From contig NC_080714.1 of assembly GCF_019097595.1 (NCBI RefSeq), positions 24,056,759 to 24,120,758 on the forward strand: DNA of 64,000 nt, in the 5' to 3' direction. Below are positions 1 to 12,135 of the stretch, one piece after another; the stretch's first letter is position 1; every line of letters starts with the position of its first letter. Position numbers and translations under genes: made by a program. The notes under the pieces are model-generated. The model saw only the letters and a program-made list of their open reading frames with translations. It had not been told where the DNA came from and did no database searches. This DNA is from Hemibagrus wyckioides. Its lineage: Eukaryota > Chordata > Actinopteri > Siluriformes > Bagridae.

Positions 1-1645
1 CGCTCATTCACTCATTCACTCACTTACTCACTCACTCGCTCACTCACTCATTCATTCAATCACTCACTCACTCACTCATTCGCTCACTTACTCGCTCACT
101 CACTCACTCACTCATTCACTCGCTCATTCACTCACTCACTCACTCACTCACTCGCTCATTCACTCACTCACTCATGCAGTCATTTACTCACTCGCTCATT
201 CACTCACTCACTCACTCACTCGCTCATTCACTCACTCATGCAGTCATTTACTCACTCGCTCATTCACTCACTCACTCACTCACTCACTCGCTCATTCACT
301 CACTCACTCATGCAGTCATTTACTCACTCGCTCATTCACTCACTCGCTCGCTCACTCACTCATGCAGTCATTTACTCACTCGCTCATTCACTCACTCACT
401 CGCTCATGCAGTCATTTACTCACTCGCTCATTCACTCACTCGCTCACTCACTCATTCACTCACTCACTTACTCACTCGCTCACTCACTCGCTCATGCAGT
501 CATTTACTCACTCCCTCATTCACTCACTTACTCACTCACTCACTCATTCACTCACTCACTTACTCACTCGCTCATTCACTCACTCACTCGCTCGCTCGCT
601 CACTCACTCACTCACTTGCTCACTCACTCATTCACTCAATTACTCACTCTCTCATGCAGTCATTTACTCACTCACTCACTTTCTTACTCACTCGCTCATT
701 CACTCACTCACTCACTTGCTCGCTCACTCACTCATTCACTCACTCACTCGCTCACTCACTCGCTCACTCACTCACTCATTCACTCACTCACTTACTCGCT
801 CACTCACTCACTCGCTCATGCAGTCATTTACTCACTCCCTCATTCACTCACTTACTCACTCGCTCATTCACTCACTCACTCGCTTGCTCACTCACTCATT
901 CACTCACTCACTCATTCACTCACTCACTTACTCGCTCACTCGCTCATGCAGTCATTTACTCACTCCCTCATTCACTCACTTACTCACTCACTCGCTCATT
1001 CACTCACTCGCTCGCTTGCTCACTCACTCATTCACTCACTCGCTCGCTTGCTCACTCACTCATTCACTCACTCACTCACTCACTCACTCGGTCATGCAGT
1101 CATTTACTCACTCCCTCATTCACTCACTTACTCACTCACTCGCTCATTCACTCACTCACTCGCTCGCTTGCTCACTCACTCATTCACTCACTCACTCACT
1201 CACTCACTCGCTCACTCATTCACTTACTTACTCACTCACTCGCTCACTCACTCATGCAGTCATTTACTCACTCGCTCATTCACTCACTCACTCACTCACT
1301 CACTCATTCATTCACTCACTCGCTCACTCACTCACTCGCTCATTCACTCACTCACTCACTCACTCACTCACTCACTCACTCGCTCGCTTGCTCACTCACT
1401 CACTCATTCACTCACTCACTCACTCACTCGCTCGCTTGCTCACTCACTCATTCACTCACTCGCTTGCTCACTCACTCATTCACTCACTCACTCACTCGCT
1501 CGCTCACTCACTCACTCACTCATTCACTCACTCACTCACTCATTCACTCACTCACTCACTCATTCACTCGCTCGCTCGCTCACTCACTCACTCACACACT
1601 CACTCATTCACTCACTCACTCACTCACTCACTCACTCACTTACTT
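1..1645 (+). repeat. CACT tetranucleotide array (compound minisatellite)
   Basis: An uninterrupted run of 4-base units, mainly CACT with variants CATT, CGCT, CTTA and CTTG; the array continues off the left edge. A 13-base variant ATGCAGTCATTTA recurs 11 times, at 174, 238, 310, 362, 406, 494, 654, 818, 946, 1094 and 1254. Every interval between these is a multiple of 4, so the variant spread by in-register duplication. None of the units creates a stop codon on the plus strand, so all three forward frames stay open for about 1.4-1.5 kb as Ser-Leu-Thr-His repeats. There is no reason to think this is translated. Confidence 0.97.
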
Positions 1646-1994
1646 GCAGCTTCACCACTTTTCTTCATGTTTCAGTTCATCCCCCCCAGAAGCACATACA
1701 TTTTTTATATAATAAAAATCCAGTTATTTCTAGCTGATCATCATTTTTTAGTTTTACAAGGGAAGTAGGGCTCTTTACTACATGTTGGCTTAGCACTGGA
1801 GTGCACTAGTCTGAGAGACTGTAAGAATAAAATATATTAGAAGAGAGTAGGGGGAGATGGCAGTGAGACTGTTTCAGGGTTTCCAGGGTTTGGCCATTTT
1901 CTATCAAATCCCCAAAACATGGCATCTCTAAATTACCTCTAGGTTTGAATGAGTGTTAAGCAAATATGTATGCACAGTTCTGTGTGACCACTAT
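1646..1994. other. Unique sequence, nothing recognised
   Basis: Non-repetitive sequence after the CACT array. No splice-flanked coding segment or known element was seen. Confidence 0.5.
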
Positions 1995-2240
1995 CAATTC
2001 AATTTAATTCAATTTTATTTTTATAGAGCTTCTAACAATGGACATTGTTGCAAAGCACCTTTATAGGAATATAAAAATCCAGAATATAAATGACAAAGTT
2101 TAAAATTTGAGTTATATGTATGCCAAATATGCAAGAGTCTACAGTTGTGAGAAAAATGTCTCCCTGAGACCACATGAAGAAACCTTGAGAGGAACCAGAC
2201 TCAAAAGGGAACCCATGCTCTTGGTGACACAAGAGAGTGT
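1995..2240 (-). repeat. Dispersed retroelement-tail repeat (family R1), reversed
   Basis: It reads in reverse as the family whose fuller copies lie at about 36690-36992 and 61800-62127. The TTCAA-rich tail comes first, then AACAATGGACATTGT and AAAGCACCTTTATAG. After an AT-rich spacer comes the block that reads, in the other sense, as GGTTCCCTTTTGAGTC followed by TCTCAAGGTTTCTTC. Such repeats are common in fish genomes. The TTGAATTGAA-type tail suggests a retroposed origin, but I cannot name the family. Sequence out to about 2850, including a CT-rich tract at 2610-2632, may belong to a longer version of it. Confidence 0.75.
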
Positions 2241-2864
2241 GAGACTTTCTAACTGTATATAATAAAGTGGAATTTTGTAACCAGGAGGTTTTGAGCAACA
2301 TATAAGTATAAGCATCAGTATTTTTACATTTCTGAATTCATTATACTAACACACTATATTATACTTAACATAAATTCCTTCTTGCCAAAGCCGTCAACTG
2401 TTCACTTGTGGAGACCCAAGCACAAAACTGACCGCTGCAACAGCAGTTCAAGCAGTCAATACCATCCAGAGTGTGTTCCTGGAATAGGATCCACCTTCTG
2501 ATCCACTGCAGCCCTGCCTAGGATAGTGTAGTAAGTTAAGAGGATGAATAGAAGAGCCACCTGGCTATAGTTTACCTCTGGAGGCCAGTAAACACCATAT
2601 TTTGCTCAGCTCTCTCTCTCGCTCTCTCTTCCAGGCATATTTGACATGGATAAACATCAGTTCAGCTACCCAGCTCTATTTGGGATTCACTAAAGCTGCA
2701 TCTCAGAAATATCAACATCTCTCTGTGATACAGCTGTCAATTGCAGCACTCCCAAAACTCCTGCAGTTATCGACTTGACATTTGGTCCAGTGGGCCAGAC
2801 AAGGATTAAGGCTTCAAGCACCATGGCCGAGTTTGCAGACAAACAATGCACATTATTGTAGGTG
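2241..2864. other. Unassigned sequence, possibly body of the adjoining repeat
   Basis: No ORF of note. The texture (CT-rich tract, several short phrases I associate with fish interspersed repeats) suggests that it continues the R1 element to its left, but there is no second copy in this window to prove this. Confidence 0.35.
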
Positions 2865-2916
2865 TGACGTCATAGCTTTGTCATCATAGCTGTTGTTTAC
2901 GCAGCATTATAAAATA
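2865..2916 (+). promoter_or_regulatory. Candidate minimal promoter: full CRE plus TATA box
   Basis: A perfect palindromic cAMP response element TGACGTCA (2865-2872) is followed 35 bases later by TATAAAATA (2908-2916). This spacing is typical of CREB-driven promoters. There is no convincing coding sequence just downstream, so any transcript would be non-coding or part of a repeat. Chance occurrence cannot be excluded. Confidence 0.3.
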
Positions 2917-4554
2917 GAGAAAAAGAAAGATAGAAATCCTAACATCTCACTGCACTCGTGTACTCTCACTCACTGTGTGCTCACTAGTTTAAGATCTCAT
3001 GAACTCATGGATGTCTCTGTAGACCTACAACTAACAGGAAACGGTCTACACATGAGAGAGAAGTCATGAATTCGGAGACATTTTGACTTGCATGATATTT
3101 GTGATGACTCTGGAATTTATTGGTAGACTGACTCTGAAGCATGAAAGCCACTTATTCCACTTTCTTTTTAATCTTTTTTGCTTAAAACCAATATGCAAAA
3201 ACAATGTCCAATCCTTCCTGGTTTGATTTCTCTCTGAGTTGGAGAATTAAATGTTTTTTTTGAGGTTTTTTTTGTGACTTGTGCCCAGGGTGGCGATAAA
3301 CACACAAGTGTACACAACCAATAAGGGGATGATAAAAAATAAACAACAACAACAAACAAACAGTAAAAATGATTATAAATGGTTCGTATAAAAGCTGTAA
3401 TCATGTACATCCATTTTTTTTGGTCTCTAAAGTGCCATGAACCAAACGCTAAAGCGTTCTCTAAACTCTAACCAAAAAAGTTGTGTTGTATCTTTTGTCA
3501 TAACTTCGGCACATGCTTTAATAAAAGTTGCAATGACAGTACAGTCTGGAATATGAGGATATATTGAAAGGAAATCTCATTTCTTGGGTGCAGAAGAAAG
3601 GATCTGAACTTTGTCACCTTTGAAATGAAAGGCATTTTACTGCAGTGACACCGCCACAGTTCACCAATTTCTAAGATATAAATATTGTTTTGCTATGTTG
3701 GCATATTGTTAGAGACTGATATGCGTGACATCTGGGTATAGAATTGAAGACAAACCCCTCGCTTCTCAGTGTAGGTAGATGTGAAAATATCAGCTTGCTC
3801 ATTCTGGCATTGGATGTGGCATAGGAGTTTTCTGAAAATTGCAATTTGTGTGTGAATGTGATTGAGCAGATGGCAAGATGAAACCAAATACGATTACATT
3901 ATTTGGAATGAACAGATAATCTTTTCTAAATAGATACAAATAAACAGATAGAAAACTTGGCAGAAAGGTTCACAGGGCTTCCAGTTTAGACTAGAGTTGC
4001 ATCATTACTGGGATGCTTTGGACGCAACAAAAGGTTGTGACAGTGGGCGTTTTTTACTTTCTCGCAGGCATGAGCGAGTGGACAGGATATGAACCTCGCG
4101 GGAAAAAAGAAGAAGGAATATGTACATTAGTGTGTGGCGCATTTACAGCATGCATGGTTCGTACATGGTTTGAGCTTGGCATATTTTGGGGGAAATAGAA
4201 CATCCTGTTAGAAAATATCGCAGACAAATATAAATCGAAAATAGAAAATATCGCAGACAAACACATAAATGTAAGAAAAAATCACACAAAAAACAACAAC
4301 AATAAGAAAACAGTTGATTGATGTAGCTGGGGTTGAGGAACTGTCAGAACTGGTATTCACTCTCTTTGTCAACAGTGATGCCATTTCTACCTCTGGGTTT
4401 TTTTCCCCAAAGTGTTGTTCTAATTTGACACAAAAATCCCTTCAGGTTTAAATCAGAATCCAGATGCAGATAGTTGGAGCAATAAACAGATACAGATGTA
4501 GACAGATGTATTACAGCCTGAGAAATCAGGGGTGTAGGAACTACATTCAATTCA
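2917..4554. other. Intergenic sequence, nothing recognised
   Basis: About 1.6 kb of mostly unique AT-rich DNA. Short ORFs (for example 4013-4198 plus and 3693-3887 minus) show no family resemblance and no splice context. No element could be identified. Confidence 0.5.
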
Positions 4555-4616
4555 ATTAAAATACATTTTTTTGTATAGCACTTTTAACAATGGACATTGT
4601 CACAAAGCAGCTTTAG
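4555..4616 (-). repeat. R1 tail fragment, reversed
   Basis: Starts with a TTCAATTCAATTAAAATA tail and continues with the AACAATGGACATTGTCACAA core and AAGCAGCTTTA. It is a short terminal piece of the R1 family, cut off by the GATA array. Confidence 0.75.
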
Positions 4617-5220
<604 letters not shown>

Positions 5221-5262
5221 CAATGATCCCATGAGGGAAATTCTTGTGTTACAGCAGCTTAG
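5221..5262 (+). repeat. Retroelement tail attached to GATA repeats (family R2)
   Basis: CAATGATCCCATGAGGGAAATTC directly follows the GATA tract; the same motif (ACTTTACTGATCCC...GGGGAAATTC) abuts pentanucleotide arrays at 41923 and 46858. This is a common fish retroelement terminus. The family name is not certain. Confidence 0.6.
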
Positions 5263-5339
5263 TCATTAACAAGATACAACACGCATACACACAAAAATAG
5301 ATTTTAGAGGAATATAAACAATCAGAAAATTATACATTT

Positions 5340-5450
5340 TATAATTTATATATTCATCCCTAATGAGCAAGCCAGAGGTGGATTTACCAAGATGAGGATG
5401 ATGACCAGACCAGACTCAAAACTGAACCCATCCTCACCTGGGTGACAGTG
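5340..5450 (-). repeat. R1 fragment, reversed
   Basis: Contains AGACTCAAAACTGAACCCATCCTCACCTGGGTGACA, the antisense of the GAGGATGAGGTTCCCTTTT part of R1, but lacks the rest of the element. Confidence 0.6.
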
Positions 5451-6087
5451 TGATTGTAATAATTTTGATCTACTTCCATATACTGTTAATCAGCTTTCAT
5501 TATCTTTTCTTTTCTGTCCTCTGCATTCATTTGTTTCTTTTTTCTTTTTTTTTTTTTTTATATATGTGACGGTCTTTTTAAAGTAACAATTTCAATTTGA
5601 ATCTCCTCGGCTGATGCAGATTCACAGTACTGAAGGTTATGATCTGAGCAAATACAATGAAGACGCTCAAGGAATAACCTGCCACACTGCCCGGGTCTCT
5701 CTCTGATGATTGGTTTGGTTGAATCCTCTATGTTTGCAGCTCTGTTGCCATGGGTAAGCTGGGAAAACACAGTGCTAGATTTGTAGTTCACGTCACGTGG
5801 ATCCTTGTGCATGTAAAGAGAATCATAATCATTTTTTATATGTTGCCAAATTTCAATTTTAATATACAAGACTTGCAGAGCAAGATTAGCCCGTGTGGCT
5901 TTTTCTGCTCCTCAGCTGAATTGAGATGTTGCATGGGGCCATCAGAAAACAAATATCCTCCCTCCCTCAGGCAGCATCACTTTCCAGATGAGTTCCTGAC
6001 ATTTGCCTGACATTTGGGTCCCTTCTGTTGGCCGAGTCTGAAATCCATGACCCAGTAAAACCCAGCTGTGGCTCTCTGCTCTTCCGG

Positions 6088-6088
<1 letters not shown>
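5451..6088. other. Unique sequence, nothing recognised
   Basis: Includes a T-rich run at about 5537-5559 and overlapping ORFs on both strands (5558-5869 minus, 5750-6010 plus) without family resemblance. The non-repetitive block 5575-5835, which contains CACGTCACGTGG, could be conserved non-coding DNA; this is a guess from texture. Confidence 0.35.

Positions 6089-6123
<35 letters not shown>
6089..6123 (+). repeat. GA dinucleotide microsatellite
   Basis: About 17 units of GA. Confidence 0.95.
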
Positions 6124-6127
<4 letters not shown>

Positions 6128-6538
6128 CATATGGCAACAAGGTACACATTCAAAAAGTCAATTACAGCAAAACGATCCACAGGCTTATGAGGTATAAACT
6201 ATATAAACATCCCTAGATTTTTCAAAAAATGATTCTCAACATAGAGAGTGAAGAAAGCGTACAAAGGCAAATGATAACTCTGCAATACTTGTATAAGAGC
6301 AAGAAGCGTTGACTAAAGTGCTTCATTGGATCGACTGACTAGTATTGAGTAAGATAAAAAAAAAAGTCAATATTTTAAGAGAACAAAATGGCTTGCCTTT
6401 TTACAAGCAGAGCATCGGTTAAACAAATCTAATTAGAGAGAAATAAAATGTTTTCTGCAGAAAATGCTTTAAGAACTATATATTATTGTTAGATGAAGAA
6501 AGGCACTTGACCTCATATGGAGTTAACAATAACAGTGA
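6124..6538. other. Unique sequence, nothing recognised
   Basis: AT-rich, with a short A run near 6358. No element or exon was seen. Confidence 0.5.
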
Positions 6539-7142
6539 ATTTGAAGTGGTTGTATATAGCAGTACAGTGCATAAGATCATGCAGATACAGGTCAAGAGCT
6601 TCAGTTAATATTCACATTAAACATCTGAATGGGGAAGAAATGTGATCTCTGTGACTTGGCATGGTTGTTGGTGTTGGATGGGCTGGAGTTTGAGTATTTC
6701 AGAAATTGCTGATCTCCTGGGATTTTAGCACACACACACACACACACACACTCAGTTTACACAGAATGGTGTGGAAAAACAGATGAAAAGAACACATGAC
6801 CTTTTTCCAGTCTTCATGCCCCATGATAGCTTCTGAACCCAGTTCTTATCAGACAGGAGTGGAACATGATGTGGTCTTCTGCTATTGTAGTTCATCCGCC
6901 TTAAGGTTTGATGTGTAGTCCATTCTGAGATGCGTTTCTGTTCACCACAGATGTAAAGAGTGGTTATTTGACTTCCTGGCAGCTCAAACCAGTCTGGTCA
7001 TTCTCCTCTGATCTCCCTCATCAACAAGATGTGTCAACCTCTGTTTTCCTGCTTTATAGTCACCATTAAAGTATCAGTGTCCAGCTGAAAGCTAATATTT
7101 ATGCAGCTTTAGACATTAGAGGCTGCTATATACACTTCAAAT
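6539..7142. mobile_element. Foldback element built from two opposed Tc1-type transposase fragments
   Basis: The ends are inverted repeats: ATTTGAAGTGGTTGTATATA at 6539 against the complement of GCTGCTATATACACTTCAAAT ending at 7142. Inside, the left half (about 6590-6790) reads on the plus strand as the N-terminal helix-turn-helix part of a Tc1-like transposase with stops and frameshifts. The right half (about 6830-7070) reads on the minus strand as the following part of the same gene (Arg-Met-Thr-Arg-Leu-Val and downstream). A CA tract (6730-6751) interrupts the left half. The element is non-autonomous, and one half has been inverted relative to a normal copy. Confidence 0.7.
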
Positions 7143-7378
7143 AGATTGTTTACTCAGCTGCAAAACCCATAAACTGAATTCAACAAAAGAAGAAAAAGGT
7201 AAAGAAGGTCTGTAGATAATTAAATAAACAGTAATGACCGGTGTTGACATGTTGAGAACTTGTTGATAGTTTCAGACGGTTAATCGTCCATTTTTATAGT
7301 CTCTGTCTTTAGTCTCTGTAAAGCAGGCTATCCAAATAAACCCAGGGATTAACCAATGCACTTGTTATTCTTTTACCT

Positions 7379-7384
7379 TCTCTT

Positions 7385-7446
<62 letters not shown>
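7379..7446 (+). repeat. Compound TC-AC microsatellite
   Basis: A TC tract of about 20 units (7379-7422) passes directly into about 12 AC units (7423-7446). Confidence 0.95.
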
Positions 7447-7447
<1 letters not shown>

Positions 7448-7568
7448 TCATTTTAATTATAAAGGGCATGATAATTAGTTGAGATGATCCAGGTGGGCTT
7501 CGTTCCTGCAGAAATGCAGTAAAGTTTGTGGAGACAAGTAGCAAGCGTACAAATATAAGAGAACTAAT

Positions 7569-7587
7569 TGGTGCCGTGACCCGGATT
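7569..7587 (+). other. tRNA-His-type primer-binding-site remnant
   Basis: TGGTGCCGTGACCCGGAT is complementary to the 3' end of vertebrate tRNA-His (CCA end included) with one mismatch. Such a site normally sits just inside the 5' LTR of a retroelement. The sequence just upstream, with a GTAAAG motif and ending in CTAA, could be the end of a worn LTR, but its left boundary is not evident. No gag or pol follows, so this is at best a fragment of an old element. Confidence 0.4.
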
Positions 7588-7651
7588 AACATCTGATTTG
7601 ATCTTTTAGCACCAGAGAAATAATGATGATAAAGGAGACAATGCAAGTGAG

Positions 7652-7878
7652 AAAAAGAAGACTTAATTTTTGCCACGCACACATTACAGCAAAGTGGAAT
7701 ACTTTTCTTTGCAATTCCCAGCTATGTAAGTTGGGGTCAGAGCACAGGGACAGTTATGATACAGTGCCCCTAGGGCTTAGAGGGTTAAGGGCCTTGCTTA
7801 AGGGCCCAACTATGTCAGGTGGTGTGGTGCTGGGGCTTGAACCCCAACCTTCTGATCAACATCTAAAGCCTTGACCAC
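7652..7878 (+). mobile_element. SINE-like element, family S2
   Basis: Homologous along its length to 27853-28076. Shared blocks in order: GAAGAAGACTTAATTTT-like head, ACATTACAGCAAAGTGGAA, TAAGTTGGGGTCAGAGC, GGGTTAAGGGCCTTGCTTAA, and GTGCTGGGGCTTGAACCCC followed by ACCTTCTGATCAAC. The end has the look of a tRNA-type internal promoter B box in one sense. It is non-coding; an ORF that runs through it is incidental. Confidence 0.75.
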
Positions 7879-8529
7879 AGGTAATCTAAATGGGAGTGAT
7901 TGCAAAGGTTTTGACATTAACTTGAACCTCCATTGTGTGTATCACTTACACTAGATGGTCGCAGTTTAGTTTACAGGTGTTTAGGTGTTTATTTAGTTGT
8001 CAGAGAGAGCTTAATGTTGTGCTAGTGTACTAGCAGTGTAGTACTGACAAGACCACAGATACATATACAGAATGTATAATGCTGCCTTTGGTGGAGGTAA
8101 TTTCTGGAACCTCAAGCTCTAATCTTCTGCAAGATTATAAGATGTAATTTTAGTGCTTTCACACCATACCTGAGGCTGAGTTTATTACGTTTGGTCAAGT
8201 GGAAAACAGTGGCCTGGGTTTTATATTACATAATATTTCTACAATTGAATAATATGCTTGGTTGGTTGAAATTGTCTAGTTAATTATTGCTTCCCAGTGG
8301 CAGAGAAGCTGTGTTGTGGTCTGCAGAGGAAATGGAAAGCTTTCTAGATATATGGAGTTCAGAAGGCATTCAGACACAGGGGACAATTAATAAAAATGCC
8401 GAAACATTTGTGTATAAGCTAGCAGCTTTAACTTAAAGGCTTCAGATAAACAATCTACTGGTGCGACTGGTGGAGTTCAGTAAGAAACACTCATAAACAA
8501 ATTTATAAGAATAATAATTATACATATGC
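7879..8529. other. Unique sequence, nothing recognised
   Basis: About 650 bases between a SINE and a Tc1 MITE. No exon or element identified. Confidence 0.5.
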
Positions 8530-9012
8530 TATATCACCAAAAGTTTTGGGACGTGTGCCTTTATATGCACATGAATGTAATATGGAGTTGGTCCTCCCTT
8601 TGCAGCTATAACACCTTCAATTCTTCTGGGAAGACTTTACAAAAGGATTAGGAGTGTGTTTATGGGAATTTTTGACCATTCCACTAGAAGCGCAATTGTG
8701 AAGTCAGGCGAGAAGGCGGTCTCCACTCTAATTCAGGCCAGTCAAGTTCCTCCACACCAAACTCACTCATCCATGTCTTTATGGACCTTGATTTATGCAC
8801 TGGTGCACAGTCATGTTGGAACAAGAAGGGGTCATCCCCTTCTTCTCAAACTGTTCCCACAAAGTTGGGAGCATGGAATTGTGCAAAATGTCTTGGTATG
8901 CTAAAGCATTAAGAGTTCCTTTCACTGGAACTAAGGGGCCGAGCCCAACCCCTGAAAAACAACACCTGAATTCACTGATTTCGAGAGGTGTCCCAAAACG
9001 TTTGGCAATATA
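8530..9012 (-). mobile_element. Tc1/mariner-type non-autonomous element (family T1)
   Basis: The ends are inverted repeats: TATATCACCAAAAGTTTTGG at the left and the complement of CCAAAACGTTTGGCAATATA at the right, with TA at both edges as expected for a Tc1/mariner target. The interior is the end portion of an autonomous fish Tc1 element, read on the minus strand, with most of the transposase deleted. A plus-strand ORF at 8656-8904 is antisense noise. Confidence 0.85.
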
Positions 9013-10045
9013 GTATGTATATGTATATAAATGTATATTCTGCCATTTTGCAGAATGTTACAACTTGTAGAATCAATTTGTAGGAATGGATTAAATGAAA
9101 ATAAACTGCATAAAAACCAGCCTCACCAAAATGGTCCAAGCATTCACATTATCCTGAAGTCTTAATTGAATTGCCTTAAATTACGTTAAGACCGAAATGC
9201 ATTAGATTCTACTCAAGACAGGCTATAAGGATATTTCTGTCATGATATGGGGGCCACATGGATTTCCCAGAGAAATACAACAAGCAGCAGATCAATTCTA
9301 AGGTTGGCACCCTAGCTGCTTGGAAAACTACCAGTGTGATATTAACATCAACAGTTACTATAAAGTGTACAATTGATCGGCAGTTCAAAGCTGTAGCTGT
9401 TCATTTGGCACTAGCAATATTGTGCAGGATGCCAAATTGATTTGAACCTTTGGTACCAGGGACCTTGACATTTCTCGTCTATGATATTTCCACTCAGTGT
9501 GATTAGTAATATGCTTCACCTCAACACAACAGAAAATAGGTCAATACACAGAGTAATGACCCATAAAGTAATTGAAACAGTCTCATTTTTCATCCAAAGG
9601 TGACTGTTACTAGGTCCATGTGTCCAGCCTGGGTAAATGCCCAAGACTCGGTCCGAGAAAGGGCTGCTTGAGACTGCATAAGCATAGGGAAAGATGTGAT
9701 GATATGCATCAGTGAGCCGCAGCTGCTCCACTCTGCTTCACACCTCCTTTCCTCTCTATAGATTTATAACTCTGATTAGCAACCAGTGATCCAGAACATC
9801 AGGACATCTTAGATACAGTTCACTAGGAGGCAGATTCTTTCAGATATGGTTTAACAGATGAGGTGGTCTCTCTTGTGATGATACTGATTTTTCAGAAGTA
9901 AGTCATGGGATACTACAAATATTTTGAGGAAAAAAATACCTCAAGGCAGCTAGTGATAAATAACTAGGGAAGCTGCTTTTCAAAAAGAAGCTGATTTTAT
10001 GGTAAAACCAGCTATCGCTGGTCATTCGCTGGGTTGTTTATTCAC
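9013..10045. other. Unique sequence, nothing recognised
   Basis: Contains short ORFs at 9258-9440 (plus) and 9516-9731 (minus), both without any recognised family or splice signals that would support them. Confidence 0.5.
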
Positions 10046-10135
10046 CTTCAATAACTGCTTTATTCTGGTCAGGATCGTATTGGATCTGGAGGTTATTCTG
10101 GAAACACTGGACATGAGGAATATTCTGGAATACAT
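10046..10135 (-). repeat. Retroelement tail fragment related to the one at 4726
   Basis: CTGCTTTATTCTGGTCAGGA then GGATCTGGAGGTTATTCTGG and ACACTGGACATGAGG match, in reverse sense, the widespread fish tail family seen at 4726-5092, here strongly diverged and without the GGAT repeats. Confidence 0.5.
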
Positions 10136-10260
10136 AAGAGATAAAAAGGCCGTAGCAATACCTGCTTAATTTTCAAACAATTTATTTTATATCAAACATT
10201 TATTTCCAGAAAAAAAGCTGCCAGAAAGACAAAATATGTACAGAAATGCATAATTATGTG

Positions 10261-10270
10261 ATATATATAA

Positions 10271-10352
<82 letters not shown>
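10261..10352 (+). repeat. TA dinucleotide array
   Basis: Near-continuous TA repeats with a short T run at the end. Confidence 0.95.
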
Positions 10353-10361
<9 letters not shown>

Positions 10362-12049
10362 CAAATGTAACTGAATTCAGTATGTTTTCACCTTATAAGT
10401 GTTTATACTCATTCGGTTTCTTTCTACTTCTTTGTAAAGTCCAAAATTTCGCAAAAAAAATAAAGCAGTTTCTAACCGATTAGCATGAATTAAATGAGCT
10501 CATTGGCTTTCCATATATGATACTATGATACTAACCATGATACTAACAAGCATTTGGGAGGGGTTTGCATTTTGACTTGACTGTAAGAAGTAAATGGGTC
10601 TAATTAAATAAACAAAAGGGTCTTTTTTTATATAGATGTCCTATACATATATAGTTTATTTCACAGTAATGGTTAAATCACACAGAGGAAATAGCACACA
10701 GGAAGAAAAAACAGCAATTACAAATGATTACTATCGATCAGAGCCTGGCTTGCTGGCTTTGAACTGTGAAGCGCTGTTTGAGAATTCAATTTCTTCTGTT
10801 TGTTGTGTAGCTCCATTTCATTTGCCCTGTTTTATGTTTGTTTCTGAACCATCTCCAAGAAACCCTTGGAGCTGATGAGTTTCATAATGTGGTGTGCTGG
10901 TCTAGATTGAATCTAATGATGCTTGGGGTGACTTGAGAGTTGCTGGACATTCAAGAACATCACTTTGTCCCCTTATACCTCATGGTCCATTAGACTGGAG
11001 TACAAAATATGCTTGCAATTGTCTTTAGGAACAGCCATAAATGGATGCCTATTGGGCTAATGTATTCTACGGCGCCGTTGTCTGCTATATATTGCTGACG
11101 CTGAGAAAATTGAAGGACGTTCCAGTAGCAAATCACAAAGGAAGAGAAAGTGGCATCTTTTCTCCAGACACATTTGTTTACAGCTTCTTGATTTCAAACA
11201 GGTTTCTCAGTCTGTAATCAGTTGTGATGCAGCGTGTGTTTGACATTGCCTCTCCTTTTCCCTTTCTAAGGGTAGAAATGAAGGCATGAAAGGAAATGTA
11301 CATATTTAAAGAACTGAAGAGAACATTTCGGGGATGCTTGTGAATTTTTTAGATCTCTTCAAACACACACACACACACACACAAGACGGCAGTTTAATTT
11401 TTTGCTCTTATCCAATTTGCTATTTCAAAGATAATGAAAAAAACCTGTTCAAACAGCTTACTCTGACAAATTATTATCAAAAGAAGAGCACTTTTTCATC
11501 TCGGTTTCTGAGGCTGCTGGGTGATGGCATTGAAATAGGACTGGCGAAGGAGAAGAAAAGTAATCGAGCCACATGGAACAATTCAAATTGGCATTCTGGT
11601 ACAAAGACAACTGCAGACCCTAGAGGGAACAAACAACATTGAACACTGTGTCAATACATTCAGACAAACACATTTTGAGAGGTATCCCGAGGCTAGCCAA
11701 TCCCGCTCTGGTAGAGAAGTGTAGTTAGCAGGTGAAAACTGAACAATGAAGAGAACTTCTTCTCACCAATATATTCACTAGGGACTGGCACAATATCTCT
11801 AAACAGCCAACCCTCTGGGTTTGTGCTTTGTGTTTAGTTTTATATCATCTGTATATCTGTGTATCTGTATATCATCAGCTTTTCAAATGTGTAACAGAGT
11901 TTGAAGTTTCATGAGGCAGGATGCACAGGTACATATTTAACAGGTTGTCATAGTTGCCATGGTTGTCTATTAAACACAGAAGCTGGGTGAATCTACAGGC
12001 CTTAACTTATTGGTCTTAACTTCTAAACAAACACCAACATTCTAATTCA
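10353..12049. other. Mostly unique sequence with a CA microsatellite
   Basis: About 1.7 kb with no recognisable exon. A CA tract lies at 11362-11383. ORFs at 10636-10875 and 11334-11642 have no family resemblance; the second runs through the CA tract. Confidence 0.5.
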
Positions 12050-12121
<72 letters not shown>

Positions 12122-12135
12122 TATATATATATATA
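12050..12135 (+). repeat. TA dinucleotide array
   Basis: TA repeats up to the edge of the Tc1 element that begins at 12136. The element therefore inserted at a TA inside, or at the edge of, this tract. Confidence 0.95.

Noticed and set aside
174..1768. Three very long overlapping ORFs on the plus strand (468-512 codons)
   Set aside because: They are the three readings of a 4-base repeat, all giving Ser-Leu-Thr-His units; no start context, domain or non-repeat sequence of any length.
8656..9013. ORFs inside the Tc1 MITE on the plus strand
   Set aside because: They are antisense to the transposon end region and match no protein.
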